Shown here piece after piece: positions 12,900-23,800 of a stretch of 64,000 nucleotides of DNA. Source of the stretch: Bombus terrestris (lineage: Eukaryota; Arthropoda; Insecta; Hymenoptera; Apidae). A program made the position numbers and the translations under genes. The stretch is taken from assembly GCF_910591885.1 (NCBI RefSeq), contig NC_063273.1, positions 4,402,001 to 4,466,000 of the forward strand. The letters run 5' to 3'. The stretch's first letter is position 1. Each line of letters begins with the position of its first letter. Under the pieces are notes generated by a model. The model did not search any database, was not told the DNA's origin, and saw only the letters and a list, made by a program, of their open reading frames with translations.

Positions 12900-13964
12900 T
12901 GAAAAAGAACGAGAAGATTTTCTAATTTTCATCTAATAAAACTTAGATAAACGTCTATCCTCCCATCTAATAATTAGTAGATGTTTCTTCTAATAATTAC
13001 ATAAGAAAGATATTATCTGCGGTAGGAACCACTGAAGCGTTACACGACTTCCAGAAGACACTCGATTACCTCGATCTCTACCATCGATACTCGCAACGGT
13101 ACCCTCTTCCCAAACTCCTCTCTGTCGTGCACCCACGTTCGTACACGGAGAAAAGTTTGTCTAAATTCGTAGGTGGAATCTTCTCCATCTGCCTGTCGTC
13201 GTCTTCCTGTTATTCTATTCTTCTTCCTGCATCGAGACGGTCGAACGACCAGTGGCTTCGGTAAATGGGTGAAAAAGTCACATGACTCAAGGGGGAACCG
13301 GTGAACTATGCCACGATGGCATCCACTTCGGGGGAATGTGGGCAGACAATGGGACGGAGTGTGTGCCCACCGGGTAACGAGCTAGAGGACTCGTCCGTAA
13401 TTTGCATGCAATGCAGCCGGTAATGCGATAAATATGCATGAATTCGGGCACAAGAGCGAAAACACAGCTGCGCAGATACTGCGACCAGCATTGCAACATG
13501 CTGTCGATCATTCTAACCCGCGTGCCTTTACGTTTAGAGAGGTATCTGTATCGGTAGGTGGTCCGCGCAGCGATTTCTCAGTATGGAAATCGATTCGGCT
13601 TGACGAGCATAGCGGTCGAACGAGGCGATAGAGGGATGGACGATGGTTGGGCGAATTTCAGCTTCAGGATGTTTCAGGCGAAAGAAGAACGTCTATGTTA
13701 TTACACGACGAGAAGGGTATTTGATATTCTGTGTGAAATTTTTAGAATTACACTTCACCTGTACCAGCTATACGAGCGAAGATAAGTTGTACGATTCTCA
13801 AATTTTTTAAGAAAAATAGCAGATATTGTAGAATCTGTATCGGGTAGAATACGTTTCTAAGGAATTCAAAGTTAGCGCTAGCAGAACACACTGCTTCGTC
13901 GTCCCACTAACTGCAAACCTGAGTTGAGAGGCGTTGCTCGTAAAATCGTTTCATAGACACACGC

Positions 13965-13980
13965 GTTCTATCGATAGAAC
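13965..13980. other. 16-bp perfect palindrome with DRE core
   Basis: GTTCTATCGATAGAAC is perfectly self-complementary and again centred on TATCGATA. It lies 1.1 kb from the 18-bp palindrome at 12882. Confidence 0.5.
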
Positions 13981-14763
13981 ATTGGTCATTTACGAGGTAA
14001 TTACTTAATCGAACGTTCCGAATGGTGTACGCTTACGGCTGTTAAGCAAAGGCGCGCAAGGAAACATCGTACTTTTAGCAATATCACGGTATCGCTGTGT
14101 TTATTTCGATTACAGGAACTCAGCATCTGCCAAGGAACTAGAAAAAACATTATCTCGGTTGATCGATGATTTAGTAATTAATGGGCTAACGCTACGCTGT
14201 TCTCTTGCTTTTGTAATTATTTTTCAAGAATCCGGTTCTTTAACTTTCTTGGGACAAATCACGTTCCGGTGGACGATAATCGAGCAATTTGTAAGATCGA
14301 AACGGCGCCACGCGTTTCCTCAATAAACGATCAGCGCCGTTGATCTTCGTGGTCAATACAGTTGCTTTCGATGATTGGATCGGCATCGTTTACCTCGATA
14401 AACCGACTACGAGCTCGCTATTAAGGATGTTGAGCGGAGATCCATGAAATCCGCAGCTCCGGTAAAGCTAGGAGAGACGCGGATGCAACGGAAGCAGGAT
14501 CGCTCGAAAATATAGATCGCGGTCAATAATATCGAGCGTGGAGTCTGTCGGGATTCAGGATCAAGCAATTTCCATCGTAATGCCAGCGTTCAGAATTCCG
14601 GAAAGATCCTCGGGCATGGGTAATCGCAGGAACGTGTCGTAGAATTTGTTGATATTAATCAACGTCGGTGCACGGTTCCGCCCGCGGTCAATTCAGTCAA
14701 CGATTTCCGAGATCGTGCTTCTGGCTTCGGTGGATGGTCCTTCGATATTGAACGAGATCGTTG

Positions 14764-14784
14764 TTTTTTTCTTTTTTTTTTTTT
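14764..14784 (+). repeat. Poly(T) tract
   Basis: A near-continuous T run with one C lies in non-coding DNA. Confidence 0.8.
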
Positions 14785-17256
14785 AATAGGAACGTGCCGT
14801 TCTTTGTTTAATTTTTGAAAAATTTTATGGATTTTATGGACCATGTTGCAAATCGTATTGGAAGATTTTAAATTTCCGCGTTCTGTCAGATAATTCAAAC
14901 TGGATCAAGGATGCAACGGATTACATTTTTTAGCGAACCTTAATGTATCATTATAAAACAAAACGAATGTAACTCGTTCTTAAGACTTCGAAAGGCTATA
15001 ATCACCGCTATTCACGGGTCGGAAAACTTCGCCTTAACCTTCACCTTCTAATGGAAGGACTATCCTGACTCCCGATCTCGGACAACAGCCCTTCAGCATC
15101 GAATAATCGTAGCTGATAAATGTTCATAAAAGGAGAACACAAGACGGGTCTCGTATTAGAAAGATGAACGGTTCCGTGTGTGTATCGCATTACGCAAGAC
15201 CGTCTGTAATAATAAATCAGCTTCGTAAATGTCGGTAGTTAATCCGACATCAATCAAGGGACAGTGTGATTTCCGACCATGTCCATCGCCATTCGTTTCA
15301 TCATTGTCCATTTTTTTTCTCGTTTCTTTTTTGGTTATTAATTTTCTGATGCGAGACCGAACCAGCTCCGAGCACGAGCTGGTTATTATCGGTCGGCACG
15401 CGAATTCGATATCATAATCCCGCGGAAACGTCCTTCTCGCGAGCGAGAAACGCTCGCAGTTCATCCACCGTTTAACTTCGAGCGAGCGTGGCTTACGTGA
15501 CCACGTCTCCATTATGCTAATGACGAAATCGACTGTGAAAAACTCTGCCAGGCGAATCGATCATGCCTCTGGTTTATTATCATTAACGACGAGATCTGAA
15601 AATATTTCCTCTTTTTTATCTTGAAAATAAGATGAAAAAGGAAGCTTTTATTTATAGAGGGTGAAAGGATTGGAAAGTTTTTAGACTTTGAAATATTATT
15701 GCGTTTCCGATCTAGTAAATACCATCGACGAAAGGGAATCGAGAATACTTTCTTCAGAACCTAGAAATCCGCGAGGCAGAAAGAAGAGGAGTGTTTTACA
15801 CTTTGAGACATGGAAATAGCTTTCGTTGTAATAATAGTTATAATCGAAACTGATGATTCCAAGAGTTTGCAGTTTCGCAATGAAGATATACGCGAGAGCG
15901 CAAGCCCAAACCTGACACGAACAAGGGAACGTGGTTACTTTCCTCCGACAGCAACCTACCACAGATCCATCTTGTTCACTCATCAATCATGAGACAGCAC
16001 CACCCAGACTTCGCGTCGCGATACAGCAACTTTGGTTTACGCAAACGCTCCGCTACGTCTCACTTAGAGCATCCTATGCAAATTTGTTAATCTCGTAACG
16101 ACTACCTGCGCATCCTGCGCGAATTTGAAAATTTCTTACGCGTTACAAATATCATACGCGTTAATAGCGATATTACAAGTAGATAAAGAATGTATTTTTT
16201 ATTAATCTTCCACTGCATCTTATTTTTCGATGAACGAAGATACCAAAGTTAGAGGTCTTAAGGTGGTTGATTCCAGTGGTTTTAAGGAGCATTCAAACGC
16301 TATCCCAGTGTTTTATGCGAAATTACCGGACGTATGCTTGTCACTTGCGGCTAGCCGCAGGCGCTTCACGGCCTGGATGCGTGCACGCGCATAATCAAAC
16401 CGCGACAGTTGAAAATTACCAAGTGTCCCTTGGTCGAAACGCAGGGGAGGCCAGGCGATGCTCTCCTGGTTAATTAATTAAGCAGGAAACGCTGACCTCG
16501 AGCATCCATCGCGAGCCTTGACTGCATTCGAGCGAGCAAAGGGATCGTTGAGACGAGGAAAAGTCGCGTGGTGCCTTTCCTTCTAAAACGAACGACTATC
16601 ATTTACGCGTTCGTCTACAAATTGCGATACGCGCCGATAACAGACGATCATCTTTTACACGCAAAATTTTAAGAAAATTCCAACTCATCCGTTCGGATAA
16701 GCCAAAATGCAGTTCGCGAACAAAGAAGTCACCATTGCCAAGTTGAAGTTTATTGCGAGAGGGGTAAACGCGGACGCTCGACGAGGAACACCGACCGGAA
16801 GCCACGGTTTGTTCAGCCGTTGAACCTGCTCTCGTTTAATTCCGCTCACGGAGCGGCTTCGAGGCAAACCAGGGCTATTATATCGCCGCGGCGAGCGAGG
16901 ATGACGTTACGTATCCCCGGGCTGTCCGCTTGCTCGATCCACCGACTATCTTCACCGTCCGTCTTTCTCTCGTTTCCCGATTCCCTCATTATCTCCTCAC
17001 CGTCTCCGTTCCACCTGCGACGTCCTCCTCATCTTCGTCCGCAGCTCCCTTTCCCGCCCCCTTTAGCCTGGCGTTTTCTTTCGCTCGTTCGAACGGAACT
17101 AGCCGAGAGGAGGGTTAGGACACGCCAGATTAACCCGCCTAGACCTTGCTAATTTCCACAAATTTCTACAGGATACGCCGGAAGCGTTCTTGCCCTCGCC
17201 CCCCAACGCCTCAAGAAAGGGATCATACACGCGTCCAGGACTTCCTCGTTTTTTTA

Positions 17257-17311
17257 GCAGTTCTTATTCCCATAGAATAGGAAGAACTGCAGTGTCGATA
17301 TCTTGCAGTTC
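17257..17311. repeat. Hairpin plus third copy of GCAGTTCTT
   Basis: GCAGTTCTT (17257-17265) pairs with AAGAACTGC (17282-17290). Inside them ATTC and GAAT also pair. A further direct copy, GCAGTTCTTA, follows at about 17305. Confidence 0.5.
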
Positions 17312-18391
17312 TTACGAGATATATCGAGATACCATTGGTTAAGTTTACGGCTGATTTTCAACGATTATAAGGCTCTTGATATTTACACGTTCATGGAAAA
17401 ATTTGTAAGTGCAAAAGCATAGTGGCACGCAAGTGCAGAAATTCGTTTGAATATAATAAACCCCTATGTAGATTAAGTTAAATGGAGATGAGATCTGCAT
17501 TCCGGTTGAATAACATGGTTGTCGCGTAGGCTGCATAATAATACTCAAGTATGATTAAACGTTGCACGCTCACAGTTAAATTCAGGAATGACTGAAACGT
17601 ATTTTTGCATCGTATACTCACCGCACGACTTTACCCGAATAGACTTTGAAGTTTCGATAAAAATAATTGGATATGTAGTTACGCTCAACGAACTTTGTTC
17701 CCGATTAGAAATAAAAAAGAAATACTCAAGGAACATGCATTGAGTGCACCTTGCGTTAGTCGGAGAATCAGAACGAAAGGAGGCTCGAGGCTGCGGCGTG
17801 AATTCGTTACGTTCCCGTTAATTGGTAAAAAGGGCAAAGTAGGAAAAGTTACCATTTCAACGCGGTGCAGGCACGTCAGGATAACAACAATAATTCGCAA
17901 TAGGATCTGGCTGCTGCTTCCTGGATGGCGCAGGTGCGTTTCCGAGACGCGAGATTATGACGAGAGCGCAGGGGACGATTAAACGTATAAGGAGTCGTGG
18001 TCAATAGGGAAACATTTGCCCACCTCTTATAACGGCCAGTAAAGCGCTTCGTTAATGCCTCGACCCGGCCTACGATCTTGTAAATTTAACGATTCCCGGA
18101 CAAATTACGTTCTAACTGCGCTGTAACCGGTGCACGTCTGTTCCTGCCAGTCTTTTCTATCCCAGTCGTCATCGACGGTACGTGAATGGATATAGTAGAA
18201 ATGGAAGACGCAGATGGAAGTATTTATACGTTTGAACAGATGTTTTGTTAGAATGTTCTTTCAGCAAGTTCGATCAGGAGCTGACAATTTGGCTTTCAAC
18301 GCTAGGGGCGATTCATCGAATTAAATTGGCGACCGTTCGGTGGAGATTTAAGCCGACAACATTGTTCCTAAGTGCTAAAGCCTGTTAATTA

Positions 18392-18397
18392 TTTATT
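18392..18397 (-). terminator. AATAAA poly(A) signal for the GAREM-like gene
   Basis: The minus strand reads AATAAA 55 nt past the TAA stop at 18454-18452. This would give a short 3' UTR of roughly 80-90 nt and fits the gene ending here. A consensus donor (GTGAGT, 18448-18443) lies between stop and signal, so the signal may be intronic in a longer transcript. Confidence 0.5.
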
Positions 18398-18442
18398 GGA
18401 TGGGTCTATGGCGAGGACGAGAAGTTGTTAAGAAGAAACGGT

Positions 18443-18451
18443 ACTCACGAG
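18443..18451 (-). other. Consensus splice donor just after the stop codon
   Basis: Directly after the TAA stop (18454-18452) the minus strand reads CTC|GTGAGT, a perfect 5' splice site with the exon edge at 18449. If used, it creates a 3' UTR intron. The exon edge is so close to the stop that nonsense-mediated decay would not be expected. If not used, the AATAAA at 18397 ends the transcript. Confidence 0.4.
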
Positions 18452-20452
18452 TTAGAGGTAGAGCGTGCCAACACGCCGGGGTGCCACAACGGTGACAGCC
18501 AAACGTGGTCCACATTTAGTCGGCGGCAACGGTGCTGCTGTGGCTGGTGGCGGGGTTTCTGGTCTCGCGCAGCCAAGGCCACTTCCGCCGCGGAGCTCCC
18601 ACACTAAATTCGTGAGCGAGCGTGGTCTACTCAAACGCCGCGATCTGAGCGAACGATAAGACAATTTCTGATTACTCCGTTGCGAATCCTCGATACAATT
18701 CTCGATTCTTACTTTTACCCTACCTTCGTTTACCTCGTTAACAAGCTATTGGAAAAATTGCTCGTACCTCTTTTCCGGTAGCTTAGCACCAGCACCAGAG
18801 TCCCCCGATGTTCTTCCCCCGGAATGGCTCGAATCCAACGTACCATCCAGCTCCATGGCTTGCTGCAGGTTCGTCAAACTCTTGTATCTGATGTTAAAAA
18901 GCGGAGATCCACCCTTGTATCCGGGTGGCGTTTCTTTCAACGGCGACGCGCTCTTCTGCCTCATCAAAGGACGTCCCCTCTGAGTTCCGCTGTTCTTCAC
19001 GTAGAGCTTCGCCAGCGGCGGCTTCTCGACTCTCGGCTGTGGAGCCTCCTTGACGGCGCGTCTGGTCCTCTTCTCTGCCTGGATCTTCTTGGTCGGTATG
19101 GTCTCTATGGGAGGTGGTTCTGGTCTGTCGTCGAGCAGAGGGGCGATCGTTACCGTGACCGGCGTCAGAGGTGGGCTGGACCCCTGTGCCCCCGGCAACG
19201 GGCTCTCGTAAGGGGACCTGACGCTCTTCGGTAGCGGCGCGAACCCGCGGACATAGTCGTAAATCTGATCGATCTCGTCGTACTCCTCCGTGCAAGCGGA
19301 CGGTGGCACACGATTCTCGTCCCGGTAGCCCGCGTGTCCAGAGGACGCCTGGTGTCCATTGCTGTGATAGTGATGATGATGATGGTGATGGCTGGCGTTG
19401 TTCCGGTGGTGGCTCGGCGGCCCGTTATCCGAATTGGTCGACGATCGCCTGAGGAAACCGGATCCGCTTCTAGTCTGCCTGGATGGCTTGCTCTCCCCCA
19501 GTCGGCCGTCCAGCACGTGCGCGCGATCGGCCACGTCGGCAACGAGACGCGACGCGCGCTCTACCAGCCTCGTGAACTCCTGCATCGATCTGAGAGCTTC
19601 CTCGTTTCGCGCTTTGACCAGCTTCAACGGAGCGGCCAAAGGTAACGCCACGGCAGCCCCTTCTCTCTGTAACGGCAAGGCGAACACGTGTTCTTCCTCG
19701 AAGGTCGATAACAGCCTCAGCTCTGGAACGAATTGCGACGATGACTTCAATCCCCTCGGTGGTTGACCGTGCACCAGTCTGACCGTCAACGGCAAACGCT
19801 TGCTCAGCAACGCTCGAGCCGTGTGCACGCCGCTGATATTGTCCTCGCGCGCCAGGGCGCTGAAACGTCCGCGCAGCTCCATACCCAGGAGGACGCTCTC
19901 TCCTCGACAGTCGACGCAGCGCAGAAATCTACCACGACCGGGCAGACTAACCTCGCCAGCTGTTACAATCGTCTCTCCGGCAGCCAGAGTTCTCGTCCCT
20001 TCCGGAACAACTATACCGGAGTCGTCGTCCACTCTGCAAGCTATTCCACGCACGGTCTCCCGGACCAGAGCTCCTTCCTCTGGACATCTTCGACACAGCT
20101 CGTTCACGGACTCTATCCCGCGAACAGCTCTACCTTCCTCGCTCAGTATCTCGAAGTAGCCGGCATAAGAGTCTGGGATGGCCAGCCTGGGCCCTACGCC
20201 CACTACTCTGCGTCCCTCCTTGATCTTCACCGCTTGCGCGACGATCTTTCGTCGACGTCCAGCGGATACCAGGAGGGCCGTACTCTGGAGGCTGGGCGCT
20301 GGAAGCGTCGGGACACCCAGGCCACCGTACTGACCTTTCGTGATCTTGATCACCGCCGGAAGACGATATTTGGAAACGAATTCGCGCAAGTACGTCGCTT
20401 CCTCGGCCCAGCGTGCCGCCGCAACGACGATCTGACCGTCAGTCGCGGCCAT
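18452..20452 (-). CDS. GAREM-like CABIT-domain signalling adaptor (two coding exons)
   Basis: Coding exons are 20452..18768 and 18644..18452 (minus strand), giving 625 aa. The CABIT region spans about residues 18-275. Signatures matching GAREM proteins are YRLPAVIKITKGQ (29-41), VGVGPRLAIPDSYAGYFEIL (84-103; GAREM1 has a GPKIEIP..YAG block here) and LRGRFSALA (193-201). Then come a His-rich run (355-363), an acidic tyrosine cluster EEYDEIDQIYDYV (389-401) suited to SH2 docking after phosphorylation, proline-rich linkers, and two SLTNL motifs (525-529 and in the last exon). Vertebrate GAREM binds GRB2/SHP2 and tunes EGFR-ERK signalling in the cytoplasm; that role here is by family only. Vertebrate GAREMs are about 875 aa with a C-terminal SAM domain, and I see no SAM domain in this frame. 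GC content is clearly above the flanks. The ATG at 20452 is the first in-frame Met after a stop at 20530-20528. The name 'serrano' (sano) used for some insect proteins may apply, but I am not certain, so no symbol is given. Confidence 0.93.
18645..18767 (-). other. Intron in the GAREM-like gene (123 nt)
   Basis: The main exon frame would otherwise run on for only six codons (YEQFFQ) to a TAG at 18748-18746. A good donor, AAAAGAG|GTACGAG, sits at 18768/18767. A pyrimidine-rich acceptor, TTATCGTTCGCTCAG|A, sits at 18645/18644. The first exon ends with two bases of a codon (AG) and the next supplies the third (A). Splicing therefore keeps frame and restores an arginine, reading ...KLPEK-R-SRRLSRPRSLTNL. 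The two other frames of the downstream exon hit stops within 20 nt. Phase match plus the recurring SLTNL motif make this intron likely. It is inferred from sequence, not from transcripts. Confidence 0.85.
19359..19390 (-). repeat. CAC/CAT run encoding polyhistidine
   Basis: The plus strand shows GTGATGATGATGATGG-type triplets inside the main exon. On the coding strand they give SHHHHHHHYHSNGH at residues 354-367 of the CABIT protein. The region is probably a disordered linker and prone to length polymorphism. Confidence 0.85.
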
Positions 20453-20552
20453 CGCGGCGCTGCAACGCCGCCCAGCTTTCTCGCGAACACGGGCCCCGAT
20501 GCCGACGTCCCCGGACTGAGGGCCCGCTCAGGGCCCCGACGATCGAGTATCG

Positions 20553-20834
20553 CTACTGATGCTCCTGCTGATCGGACACCGCGCCTCTATGCTCCATCTG
20601 TAACAGAAACCGACGTCGATACGTCAGAATTGGTTCCGTCATGGGTCTCCGAGTAGAGATCGCTCTTACGAAGTATCCAAATTCTCGTGTCGAAGTTCAA
20701 TCGTAAACTTCGAATCGTAAAAGCCGTGTTCGGGATTTTGAGTGACCGTACGTTTATGGCTCAACCAGCACCTATCTTTTATTTGGGAAATTCCAAAGTA
20801 CCTGTCCTCCCCGAGCTGATGACTCCGAGGTCAT
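20553..20834 (-). CDS. Upstream ORF crossing the 5' intron (25 codons, inferred)
   Basis: If the 5' exon joins at 20802/20597, an ATG at 20834-20832 opens MTSESSARGGQ in that exon. It continues as MEHRGAVSDQQEHQ and stops at 20555-20553, about 100 nt before the main ATG at 20452. Even without splicing, the ATG placed exactly at the acceptor (20597-20595) gives a 14-codon upstream ORF. It is more likely a translational control element than a functional peptide. A different weaker acceptor (GGGCCCTCAG, edge near 20516/20515) would instead put the same upstream ATG in frame with the main CDS. Confidence 0.3.
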
Positions 20835-20886
20835 CGGAAAAAACCCAGCCGGGGAGGCACGATGGACGGACGAGACCCAACGGCTG
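20802..20886 (-). other. Candidate 5' exon of the GAREM-like gene (85 nt)
   Basis: On the minus strand an acceptor TGATTCTCAG|CAG (20887/20886) is followed after 85 nt by a donor GGACAG|GTACTT (20802/20801). The next acceptor, TTTCTGTTACAG|ATGG (20598/20597), lies 204 nt further on, giving a compact insect-like intron. The acceptor end is a CAGCAG tandem (NAGNAG), so three-base variation is possible. The exon carries a small hairpin with arms GATGAC and GTCATC around its upstream ATG. The exon is inferred from splice signals only. Confidence 0.4.
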
Positions 20887-23800
20887 CTGAGAATCAGCGA
20901 TATGCTAAATCAGTCGTCATCGGAATATCGTACCGTGCGGGTGAAATACTTCACTCTCAACAAGATCTTACAACCGCCGTGTTCATAACATCCAACCTTA
21001 CTTTTGTACAACAAGTGCAAATAAAGTGCTAAATTACACTAACACTCGATCTATTAAACCTCCCCCACCTTGAGCGTTAAGTCATTCAAGGTACGCGATA
21101 TCGATCGATCGGTTTGACCTGACCGGTTGCTTTTTAGTTGATAATTCGCAAGAAGCCGCAAACTCGAACAAATCAGAACGTCGTCGAGAAACGTTTCCAG
21201 CTGGATGATTAAGAGCGACGCCTGCAGGGATAATACACGCGTCCGTGACCAATCGAAAGACGGCTTGGCCCGGAGAGTCGAACTGGAACAGCGAAACAGG
21301 CCGCGATCGTGGGCCCGTTTCCCGTTACTTCCTCGTAGGGCCGTATCATCGGTGTAACCGACGATTAACGCGGTCGAACGATAGGCACCGTATCTCAAAG
21401 CCAGGTTACCTAACGAGTGTACGTATATAGCTGGGCGGAGTCGTCGATTGTTTCGGATTTCACGAAAGTACGTAGAGATGGCGAGGAAGGGGCATACCGA
21501 TCGTGACCGAGCGATCGAGCATCGCGTTAAAAGCGATTCCCTCGGACGAATTGCTTCACGGTTATGCCGCGCGATCGCCACGGAAATTCCGCGGTGTCGT
21601 AACGCTTGGGAACGGGCGTACTCCGACAGAAGTACCCTCGCGCCGATGCTTCCGTGTTACCTCTCGTTGCGACGTGTATATCGGATAACCCGAAGGATTA
21701 TATAAATCACCGTTTGGTCCGGTTCGATTCGGGTCGACGGAACGCTTGGCGATGCCAATTATCTTTTTCGTTTAGGTAGATCGGTGTGGCGAAATTAGCC
21801 TTAGGAATGGAATAGTTGAGTTACATTCTGTTTCACGTTTAGGGGTTGCTTTTACCATGTTACTTTGTCCGAATTGGACGTTCTGTGTCACTGTTTTCCA
21901 TGTATATTACACGCACCAAGTTTCTTTCTCCGTGGAACGACTCGTTGCCAAATCTTAATCTTCACCTATAAAAGATCCTTCATTCCTTAATCGAGAGAAG
22001 TTTCACAATTTCGCAAATTTCGCTGTTTACCCTTGGAAGCAAGGGCTGTATGGTGGACACACGGAAGCGACGCACTGGTTCCAGATGCCGGATCGTTGTA
22101 ACACCGCGATCCTTGGTCGCAATTTATCGCCTGGCCGTGTGAAAGGCCCATTCAGAGTGGCGAGAAGCGTACGTGGCATGGATCGAGGGATAATGAAATC
22201 GCGCGGTGAAAATCGAGCCGTCTGAAAGGGGGCCTCCGAGATGGCCCGCAGCCAGCCGCAGATAAGCACCGGGTGACCAATGACCCGGGGCGTCGTGACA
22301 GGCGCGCCTCTAGGAAGTTATTCGACACACTCCTCCTGTCCTGCATTCTCTTACACGACCGCACCGCGCTTTCTCCGTCTCACTCTTTCACCCGTTTGTA
22401 TTTCATTACTGTCTCTATTTCCCTGTTGGTCGAACGAGAATCTCCTTCCAGTGTACTACACACATAAGCTTTCACGGTGGATTTCTAGCGGGCGCGAGAG
22501 CGGCTCGATGCAAATTTGTATTGGAATTTTTTCCTCTTGGAACGGTGCTTGTGCTTTGATCGAACGCAGGAAACCGTTATGTTCGTTCGCCGGCGTGCGT
22601 GTTCCCGTGATAAGGCGATTACGCGATACGGGAACAGACGGATCGCATTGTATCTGATACACACCGAGGCCAGCCGCGATTCTCTTCTCTTTCGAGTCGA
22701 TGGGAGTGTACGTGCACGGTTCTGAAGGAATCTGCCCGTTTAGAACCGTAGAAGAGACATCTTTCTCAGGGATGTTATGTACGCGAGAGTAGCGCTGTTT
22801 TACGTACCTGTCTATACGTATACGGCTACTGGTTGTACTGTAGTTCGAGTAAATCGTGGCACGATTTTTTGATATTTTCCAATTTCTAATCGAATCATAC
22901 TCTTCGCTGTCTCTACTTGTACCTCAAATCCTCTTTATCCGAAGCAACGGAGAAAAATCCTATTCGCAATAATACGCTAATTTTAATCGGTTTTTATCAC
23001 GAGGTATTTGTCATTTGCCATGCGGAATTTAAATCGAAGAATGGAAAGAACATTATCGACAGAGTATCTCGTAAAAATAACGAAGAATATCAAGTATTCT
23101 CTATTTTCTAATCGAAGCAATGTTTCACGACACAATACTTAGGAATTATCTTGGAAAATTCGAACAATAGAGCGATCGAAAGGAGTTGTGGCGGATCAAT
23201 GGAAGGGCAAGATTCATCGAGCAGATACCAATCGTTTCTTGAAATACGATTAAAGATTCCAAGGTGGACTTTGTGTTCGGAGGGACCGGGAGGTTCACGA
23301 TAGTCCGCTACGATACTTATCAGGCTCGATGACGATATACAGCACGGGTGACGCCTACGAGCGGGCAAACGGTCGCAAACTCGGAAACACGGCGTCTAAT
23401 CGTAATGTTTTATTGTTACACGGCCTTCGGTGCGTGGCGAGGAATTAGTACGCGAGTTTGTAGTCGGCGAACGGCATTCCGTGTATTATGGAGGTCGACG
23501 GACCGCGTTAAAACGATAACCACGCATTCGCATACCTCGAATTTTCTCCAGGATTCGCTCGAATAAATTTGAAAATTTTTATCGACGATTGTTACCTAAA
23601 AATTGGTATTCTCGTATAAAAAATCTATATGCTTTCAAATATTAATTTCAAAGCTCGAAACTTCCATATCGAGAAACTTAAGCTGCCACGCCTTGTACTC
23701 TACAAAAAGAAAAAGAAAGAAGCAAAAGATTGCAAAAGTGAAAAAACGCTTTCGAAACCATCGCACAGCCCCAAAGGCAGCGCCCTCGAATATCGTGGCG

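Larger units (their letters stand above)
12900..18391. other. Spacer downstream of the GAREM-like gene, no recognisable gene
   Basis: I searched the minus strand here for a SAM-domain exon of the GAREM-like gene and saw none. The block holds a T tract (14764-14784), a pyrimidine-rich stretch around 16.95-17.06 kb and a short hairpin at 17257-17290. The remaining frames are short and unremarkable. Confidence 0.55.

Noticed and set aside
19763..20656. 297-codon plus-strand frame opposite the CABIT exon
   Set aside because: It lies antisense to a well-supported coding exon, is Ser/Arg-rich and has no domain. It is a shadow of the codon structure of the real gene.
21967..21974. TATAAAAG as a core promoter
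   Set aside because: There is no initiator at the right distance and no exon downstream. About two such words are expected in the window.
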